Shown here in pieces: positions 57,365-64,000 of a DNA stretch of 64,000 bases; within the stretch, counting starts at the first letter, position 1; each line of letters opens with the position of its first letter. The notes below the pieces were generated by a model, which ran no database searches, was not told the origin of the DNA, and worked only from the letters and a program-made list of their open reading frames with translations. Source of the stretch: Cryptomeria japonica (Eukaryota; Streptophyta; Pinopsida; Cupressales; Cupressaceae); assembly GCF_030272615.1 (NCBI RefSeq), contig NC_081406.1, forward strand, positions 476,374,900-476,438,899, read 5' to 3'. The position numbers were made by a program, and so were the translations under genes.

Positions 57365-60300
57365 TTACAAGCTCTTTTCGGCCTCTGCAGTTTCTTCAAC
57401 AGGTTGTTCGATTGCAACCTCTTCTACCTTTTCAGGGGCGCTTTCCAACTATTCTGGATCATGGGTGGCATATTTAGTTGTCCACTCATCATACACCTCT
57501 TCTGTCGGCCATGAGAAATTAATCACTTTATCCTTAGTCTTATTCAACCTTTTCCAAGAATTTCTCATTTTGTTGACTTCTAAATTGAGAAAACCATAAT
57601 GTGACTTAATTTTCTCTATCTCTTGTATTGTCAAAAAAAAGAAAGAAGCATCATGTAGATCAATAATTCCTTTAACTCTTGCTGACAATTTAGCTTCTAT
57701 CTCTTTAAGCCACATTTGTCTATCGTTCAATTGATCCGAGCTAGCAAAAACTCCTGGGAGCAACTCAAAAACTTGATCAGTGTACTCCTTTTTGCACAAA
57801 CTAACCTTCCTATCAACATTATCCACCTCTACTGCTAATTGTACTAAGACTTTAGTGATGTCAGAAGTGGATTTAATGATGGGATTGGCCTTTGCTTCAT
57901 CGCAAGATACACACATAAACTCTAAATCTTTCTCCCTAGGCCTCCATTTGTCAAAAATAGGTGTCAAAATGGCCTTGTCTCTCCTGAGCTCATTCCATAT
58001 ATCCATAATTTTACCTACATTGTTGTAAAGCAATGAGGCATTTATTGTATCTGCAAAACTAGAAATTGTAGCCCTTACTCTCTCCTCATACTTCTTTGCA
58101 TATAAGGCCTGAGCTTGCTTTAAGTTTTCTAATTCTTGAGGAGTAATTTCAACCATTTGAGAGCTGGAGGGTGCTGGAGATGGTGGAAACTCAATAATAG
58201 GGCTAGTGGGTGGAGGCCTTGCAGGAGAAGAGGAAATCATCAGTTTTGAAGACTCACCTTGATGGTATTGTCCAGTCAACTGGCTCTGCAGCTTAGCAAT
58301 GATTCTATCCTTACCTCTTACCTCCTCCTTGGCATTGTTATAGGCCTTCAAAATTGTTTCCAACTTGACTTGGAGGGCCTCTTTCTCTTTGGCTTCCTTC
58401 TCTACTACTGCAACACTAAATTTTGTAGTCTCTAACACAGTGCTAGCAGCTTCCACTACCCCTGTACTCTGCACTCTTTTCACCATCATCCCACCAAGGT
58501 AACTTGACCTTGGGGTGTCTTTGCTTTTCTTACTCTCATTTCTCTTGAGAGACCACATGACGAGTGCAGCATTATCTTTATTGAAAGTAATCCCCTCCAT
58601 GGGTTTAGTCTCCTTCCTCACTGCATCTAGTACTAGGGCGTCTGCTATATCCCACTCGGGTAAAATAAGCACTCCAGCTTGTGCTACCATATCTCTTCCC
58701 TGCTCAGGGGTAATGGTTTTGAATTCTTCCATCAACTCTTGCTTTATTTCCTCTTCTACCAGGGCTAGATCTTTATTAGGCTGCTCAGCCTTTCTCTTTT
58801 CACATCTAGCATTATATTTATCTATGTTATGTTTCCATATGAACTGCATAAATGCTTCTGATGTGACAAAATTGTTATCAGCCAAGAAGGCATTAGTTGC
58901 TTGCATTATCTCAAGGTCCCACTCCTGGCCTTTGAATTTAGTGGTGGTGATATCCATTTCAGCAGCAAGGGGTTCTTTTGGCATTCCTTCTTCCACTTCA
59001 TCATAAGTGTAGGCAATTTCCCCTAGACTACCTAACTGTAGGAGTTGCTCAGCTGCTGCTTGCTCATTTCCTATATGGATAGGGGATTGGGATGGGGAAT
59101 ACAAAGGTGTATCTGATTGTACTTCTTTCCCTACCCTTTACTTCTTTGGGCTTTCTTGGATGTCAATGACATCTTGTATCTTCCTCTTTCCTTTAGAGGT
59201 AGAGGGCTCCCCTGTCGTAGGCATCAACACACTATAACTGGATTTCTTATGCAGTGTATAATCACCAGGAGGGATTGCTTTGCTGGAAGATGACCTACCT
59301 AGGATCATTCTTGCCTTCTTAGGGTTGCTTTTGATTACAGCTTCCCTCTTCTCCTTCAGGGTCTGCATCACATCTTCAAAGCAAACAATTAAAAACTTTA
59401 TTTTCTCCTCCAGAGGGAAAAAGCTAAACAATGGGTCATAGCTGGCATCAAATTGATGCATGAAATCCAAGGCTTTCTTATAAGCCACCCACTTCTCTTT
59501 CCTTAGCTCCTTCTCATCTAGATCAAACTCATTTCTGATGAGGTCTTCAGGAAACTGAAATTGATGGGGCCTACCTCTGCATGCTGCCTTCTTTCTAAAC
59601 ATGCCGTTGAAGAAGTCTTCTAGATTAGCACACCAGATACTGCAGTGGATAAATGATAAGGCTTGAGGAAATCCTCAAAGCAATTCCAACCTCCCTTTGT
59701 TATTACAAATTGGTGGGCTATGGTAGCTGTAGTGAAAATAGTCCATTTACCCCTGCCTGTCAACTTTGCCTCTTGTAAACCACCAATTTGTCTAAGGATC
59801 TCTACAATTCCCACTTTGAGAGGGACCTGGTAAGGTAGAAAAAATGGGGTGCCTCTGAAACCAAACACTCTGAAAACTGTTGAGACTGGATACAAGTAAA
59901 TGTCACCCCAGTTATGAACAATTTTTATGTTTTCTGCGAATTCTTTTGGTCTTATGAATTCCAGAAGAACTTTGGGGATTCTTGGGTTCTTAGAGTAGAG
60001 GAGAGTCCTGATCTTGGATGCAAAGTATTTGTCAAACTTCAAGAAACTGGCATCCTCTCCATCCCATGATAACACAGTACTCCATAATTGTACTGGCATT
60101 TTTTCTCCTTCTTTCTCCTTAACAAGGTCCAGTCCACTGGCAAAGTAATCACCACCTTTGAAAAGAAAAAGATGCATCAAGAGTGAGTACCATCTGAAAG
60201 GGCTATCCACCTTTCCATTCTTGATTCCTGTTAACCCTCCATGGATAGCATCAGCAATGAAAGAGGCATAATCAAATGTAATTGCAAGAGAAGGATTCAA

Positions 60301-61005
60301 AATCTAAGCAATCATTAACAAGTAATGATTTGGCATATTTGCTTCAGCATCTTCTCCCAAAACTTGGCAAAGTGCCCAATACATTCCTTTAGCCCTCAGG
60401 GTGAACATACTTAATGAAAAGGGCTCTTGTGTGTTGGGTCCTACAAATGTTAACCCACCTATCTTCACAAAAAACTCCTTGAGAGGCCCGTTCTTGAGAT
60501 GACTCCTCTGTGCACCGTAAATTTGGGCTAATGATGTGAAATTTATAGGTTCTAGAAAATTGGTAAACTCATTAAGCCCAAAAGCTTTCCTGAATTCTTT
60601 AGCATTAATCTCAACAAGGGTTTTCCCATTTATATCCTGAATGTTTCTTGTGACTAGATCATAGTTGAGCGCAATTTGGGTCAATAGATCTATGTCCATA
60701 AATACCCCTGGGACTACCAATTTCCCAGCATCTAATTCCCAAATACTGTTTTGCGGGGCCAGAGAATTTCTCATTCCAAATCCAATCTTAAATAACCCCA
60801 ACCTAGACAATCCAACCTATGGGTCTCTCAACCAATTACCCTTGTCATACATTCCTTCCCCTATCTTTAAATGGGGAGCTCTAGGCACTAATTCTTTTGC
60901 CTTTGATGCCTGATTAGTTATCAACATCAACTGTTCTAAAAAATTATCATAGACACTCCTTTCTGAATAATTAACTTTGCCAGAAAATTCTCTTTTAGGA
61001 GCCAT
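57365..61005 (-). pseudogene. Y2 ORF: about 1,200-codon unassigned protein, lightly broken
   Basis: The ATG at 61005 (MAPKREFSGKVNY) begins a frame interrupted by stops near 60817, 60304, 59138 and 57449 and by a one-base frameshift near 59650; otherwise it is continuous. N-terminal half: ALNYDLVTRNIQDINGKT, NAKEFRKAFGLNEF, GGLTFVGPNTQEPFSL, a helix pair (YASFIADAIHGGLTGIK, then SPFRWYSLLMHLFLFKGG) and YPVSTVFRVFGFRGTPFFLP. C-terminal half: basic serine-rich linker (ILGRSSSSKAIPP), charged coiled coil (EKEALQVKLETILKAYNN), proline-rich hinge (PPPTSPIIEFPPSPAP), then a helical domain ending ATHDPE. No enzyme motif, signal peptide or zinc finger. Y1 shares the N-terminal half. A loose resemblance to the unclassified 'putative plant transposon protein' domain of plant retroelement ORFs is possible. 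Confidence 0.62.
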
Positions 61006-61624
61006 TTTGAAAATGTAAGAAATGAATACCACTCTTAGACAATCTTGTGATGAATCAATTATCCTATCTAAAACACACCACATAGGAATTGCTACACAGG
61101 AGTACGAGAAAACCTGTTCTTCACTTGAAGGAATTTTCTCTGCATCCGCTCCTCTGCAAAAATTCTTTAAAAGATATCTTCACCCAGTTGATAGGAAATC
61201 AAATATTGTACTCAGGGCCTTAACTACAACATTGATTTCACATGCTTCAGCCATCCCTTCAAAATTGAATTCATATGAGAATTCATATTTTTCGCTCCAT
61301 TGGGTCACAACGTTCCTGCAAGTGTTTCATTTTGCTCTTTCGCAACTTCGCGAAGCATAACTATCGGGCAGCTTGGTCCTACGAAATAGCGCCGACCGTC
61401 CAATCAAAAGAAACTTGATCGAGCGTTAGATTAACTAACAGCTTTGGCTCTGCGCTGGGTCCTGCTTCTCTATTGGCTATATGATACCATGTGGCGCCCA
61501 ACCATTGGCCTTGAAATTTCCTTCGCATTCAACTTAATACTGGCCGCGTGTCTTTCTTTTATACTGCCGGTTCCACCTTGGCGGGCCCACAACTTTCTTC
61601 TAAGACCACGTGTCGCCAGACACG
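61006..61624 (-). other. Upstream flank of Y2 ORF
   Basis: Leader and proximal upstream region on the Y2 strand, becoming GC-richer beyond 61380. Contains GGGCCCAC and CCACGTGTC near 61578-61618. No ORF supported. Confidence 0.4.
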
Positions 61625-62745
61625 TTGCCATCTATCACGACACGTGGACGACTCTCGTTCACTCTTGCTATTTCGTGGGGTATAAAGAACGAACATCTTA
61701 CCCTTGCAAAATAGCTCGGGCCGTCAAATCATCTTTTAAGTGATCGACGTTTAACCATTTGAAAAGGCTTTTGGGAGGGGTGGGCCCACTGACTCACTAT
61801 GAACACCTGGCATCCAGTCACCTTCGGAGCTGACTTGTCACTTTTTCATACGCCGAGAGAAAGCCACTAGGCTCCAGTTAATTCTTGACAGCTGTACTCG
61901 CCAGGTTATCTATCACGACACGTGGACGGCTCTCGTTCACTCTCGCTATTTTGTGGGGTATAAAGAACGAGCATCTTACCCTTGCGAAATAGTGTGGGCC
62001 ATCAGATCATCTTTTAAATTGATCGGCATTTAACCATCTGAAAAGGCTTACGGGAGTGGTGGGCCCTTTGATTCACTTTGAACACCTGGCTTCTAGTCAC
62101 CTTTGGAGCTGACTTGTCACTTTTTCATACACCGAGAGAAAGCCACTGGGCTCTAGTTAATTCTTGATAGTTGTACCCACCAGGTTATCTGTCACGACAC
62201 GTGGATGGCTCTCGTTCACTCTCGCTATTTCGTGGGGTATAAAGAACGAGCATCTTACCCTTGTGAAATAACACAGGCCGTCAGATCGCCTTTTAAATTG
62301 ATCGGCATTTAACCATCTGAAAAGGCTTATGGGAGTGGTGGGCCCTCTGATTCACTTTGAACACCTAGCATCTAGTCACCTTCGGAGCTGACTTGTCACT
62401 TTTTCATACGCCGAGAGAAAGCCACTAGGCTCCAGTTAATTCTTGACAGCTGTACCCGCCAGGTTATCTGTCACGACACGTGGACAAATCTCGTTCACTC
62501 TCGCTATTTTGCGGGGTATAAAGAATGAGCATCTTACCCTTGCGAAATAGCATGGGCCGTCAGATCATCTTTTAAATTGATCAGCATTTAACCATCTGAA
62601 AAGGCTTACGGGAGTGGTGGGCCCTTTGATTCACTTTGAACACCTGGCGTCTAGTCACCTTTAGAGCTGACTTGTCACTTTTTCATACACCGAGGGAAAG
62701 CCACTGGGCCTCAATAAATTCTTGACAGCTGTATTTGCCAGGTCA
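61625..62745 (+). repeat. Tandem repeat, four units of about 279 bp, each with G-box and TATA box
   Basis: CACGACACGTGG begins at 61636, 61914, 62193 and 62472 (spacing 278, 279, 279). TATAAAG follows about 40 bp after each ACGTGG, at 61681, 61959, 62238 and 62517. Each unit also has a GGTGGGCCC block. CACGTG is the bZIP/bHLH G-box and TGGGCC the TCP-type site II of plant promoters. All TATA boxes point to the plus strand, away from the Y2 ORF. The array is directly visible; promoter activity is inferred. Confidence 0.85.
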
Positions 62746-63251
62746 TTTCCTAACTTCGACCTGACTCACCTCTGGGGCCCACCTTTTAGCCTTTAATCTT
62801 GACCCGTTGACTGTTGTGACTTGTGTCGCGTGTCGCCATTTTACTTGCTTTCATCAACTAGCTAGACCGCCTAGGTGGCATGCCATGTCATTTTCACAAC
62901 TTCGTTGGTTTTAAACTACTTGCAACTTTGCCTAGCAAAATAGTGAAAGCCGTAGATCCATCCGCGAGATGTGCACTAGTTACTGGGCCCGACAACTTTA
63001 AGAGAAAAACATATAAGGCATAAATTTTGTGATTAATTAACATGACCACCTAGGCAAACAACAAGGGGGGACACTTCCTACGACCCCATGACCCATTACT
63101 TAAGTGAATAAAGTAATGAAAGAATAGAAACCAGAGGGTTTTAAACAACATTAGAGGATCTAAAATCAAAAACCCTTAAACCCTTAAGGCCTAAAACAAA
63201 GCTGAAGCATTTGAAAAAGTGCCCTACTCAAAATTTCAACAAACCATAGCC
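62746..63251 (+). other. Region between the repeat array and resumed N2 ORF B
   Basis: No ORF. GC-rich to about 62990, then AT-rich with AACAAGGGGGGACAC near 63060. The Y2/N2 boundary lies somewhere in its last 200 bp; exact position not determined. Confidence 0.4.
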
Positions 63252-63257
63252 AATCAT

Positions 63258-64000
63258 GGGAAAAGAAAAGCCCATTTTAATCAGTGATAACAATGATAAC
63301 ATAGGACAACAGACACAGACAGAGAAACAAGAAGAGCAAAAGGATTTGGAATAGGTACAGGAAAAAATTCATGAAGAAACAGTACAACCGGCAACATGAG
63401 AAGTACAAAAACCATTGCTTAAGGAAATGCAAACACAAACAGACCTACCAAAGGTCACAACAAGCTTGGTTACTTCCTCCACCGATGGAGTTCAGAATGT
63501 TAGTTCATCATCAACAGGCTATAAATCAACTAATATAACTAAAGTACTCTTAGATTCAATTAAAAGGATAACAGGTTGTAGTTCACAAGCTTATAAAGCT
63601 ATAGATGACACAATTCCAATTTTAAAAAGGCTAGCTCCTAACTGCAATATAGACAATAAAGATTCATTAAGTCAAATTGACATTTTGTCCAAGTACATCA
63701 CTGAGAACATAGTGACAATTGAGCAAATAAAGGAAGAGGCATTAAAGGATAAGATGGAACTTAAAAAACAAAAATTCTTTGAAAATCAGATAAAGAAGTG
63801 TACAAGGGAATTCAACACACTTCTACCAAAACTATGCAACTTATTAAAGGAATTTAAAACTCTATATAAAGATACTTGCAAAAAAAACTTTTTGATAGTA
63901 GACATAGATAAGAAGATGAACAAGGTACAGGATGAAATCAATAAACTTGCAGATAGTTTTGTTAACTCACCTAATACATTATCAGTTTTTGAACAGAAGA
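63258..64000 (+). pseudogene. N2 ORF B, C-terminal coiled-coil domain (continues off window)
   Basis: GKEKPILISDNNDN and a Gln/Glu-rich stretch carry two stops (after QKDLE and VQPAT). From LLKEMQTQTDLPKVTTS the frame is open to 64000. The segment RLAPNCNIDNKDSLSQIDIL, then KDTCKKNFLIVDIDKKMNK and LADSFVNSPN lines up with LIPGTNLPDIDSSLAQLKLL, KICQPHLFYDDVPAKKQQ and LSTFKTPYD at the end of N1 ORF B. This match shows that Y2 is an insertion. Confidence 0.7.

Larger units (their letters stand above)
56456..63251 (-). mobile_element. Y2: gene-like insertion of unknown class within N2 ORF B
   Basis: N2 ORF B homology stops near 56430 and resumes near 63256, so about 6.8 kb is inserted. The segment has one long minus ORF (61005-57365), a 0.9-kb 3' flank and a 2.2-kb upstream region with a promoter-like tandem repeat. 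I find no LTR pair, primer site, transposase or terminal inverted repeat. AATCAT at both edges is a weak TSD candidate. It could be a transduplicated host gene, a non-autonomous DNA element or a very old LTR element. Confidence 0.5.
51888..64000 (+). mobile_element. N2: divergent relative of N1, runs off the window
   Basis: 5' LTR (51888-52652), initiator-Met primer site, ORF A (52723-53880), promoter-like spacer, ORF B (54175-56455, resuming at 63258). ORF B is interrupted by Y2. The 3' LTR lies beyond 64000. Left flanking bases GACAT would be the TSD. Protein similarity to N1 is clear in both ORFs, but nucleotide similarity is low, so N1 and N2 are separate families of one lineage. Confidence 0.85.

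Noticed and set aside
58515-59006. Plus-strand 163-codon ORF
   Set aside because: It is antisense to the long Y2 frame, and its composition is what the complement of a charged coiled coil would give.
57365-61005. Y2 as an intact host gene
   Set aside because: It has several stops and a frameshift, lies inside N2 ORF B, and has an older relative (Y1) in repeat DNA. A captured host gene is still possible.
56577-63055. GCCTAGGTGG at 56577 and its inverse CCACCTAGGC near 63046 as Y2 terminal inverted repeats
   Set aside because: Only 10 bp, no flanking TSD, and another copy near 62869 suggests chance.
56456-63257. AATCAT at both Y2 edges as a target-site duplication
   Set aside because: Six AT-rich bases are easily matched by chance, and joining there does not restore a single ORF B frame. 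Kept only as a weak boundary guess.
1-64000. CRISPR arrays, bacterial operons or viral genomes
   Set aside because: All repeats are explained by LTRs, minisatellites or hairpin units; there are no spacer-repeat patterns and no prokaryotic coding structure.

Overview
This window is nested, decayed LTR-retrotransposon DNA from a plant nuclear genome. The primer-binding sites match the 3' ends of plant initiator-Met and Trp tRNAs, the Ty1/copia and Ty3/gypsy (Tat-type) domain orders are those of plant elements, and LTR-in-LTR nesting is extreme. A large-genome seed plant, possibly a gymnosperm, fits, but the species cannot be fixed from this sequence. I found no convincing host gene, rRNA, tRNA gene or CRISPR array. 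Names used below (C1, N1, Tat-1, S1 and so on) are local labels.

Layout. 1-34404 is a copia element family, C1. The 3' part of one pol (1-486 plus 8128-8331) is split by N1 (487-8122, minus, TSD CTATC). It is joined through one LTR (8586-10163) to a second C1 unit (gag/PR/INT 10233-11885, RT/RNase H 30993-32528, LTR 32771-34404). That unit is split by a large Tat-type gypsy element, Tat-1 (11886-30992, minus), which is itself a partial LTR-sharing dimer. C1 sits in the RT gene of an older gypsy element, Tat-2a (34405-37256, plus). An inverted relative, Tat-2b, fills about 40846-51887 (minus) and carries solo LTRs S2 (41486-42756), S3 (47655-50386) and S4 (48360-49726, inside S3), and a TRIM (44425-44676). 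Between the two Tat-2 copies lies a decayed gene-like ORF, Y1 (37257-40845, minus), split by solo LTR S1. From 51888 to beyond the window end runs N2 (plus), a divergent relative of N1. N2 is interrupted by a 6.8-kb segment, Y2 (about 56456-63251), holding a long minus-strand ORF related to Y1 and a four-copy promoter-like tandem repeat.

Most unusual content. N1 and N2 have LTRs, an initiator-Met primer site, a coiled-coil plus four-zinc-knuckle Gag-like ORF (ORF A) and a second long ORF (ORF B) that I cannot assign. Neither shows reverse transcriptase or integrase in the part visible; N1 is complete, N2 runs off the window. ORF B is conserved between the two divergent elements and has its own TATA-type upstream region in both. 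N1 shares its polypurine tract and LTR edge with C1, so C1-type machinery is the likely source of its mobility. Y1 and Y2 define a second unassigned protein family that may be a distant relative of ORF B.

Almost every coding region carries stops or frameshifts, so the window records past activity. Tat-1 is the youngest element by LTR similarity. N1, C1 and the S elements are older, and Tat-2a/2b and Y1 are the oldest.
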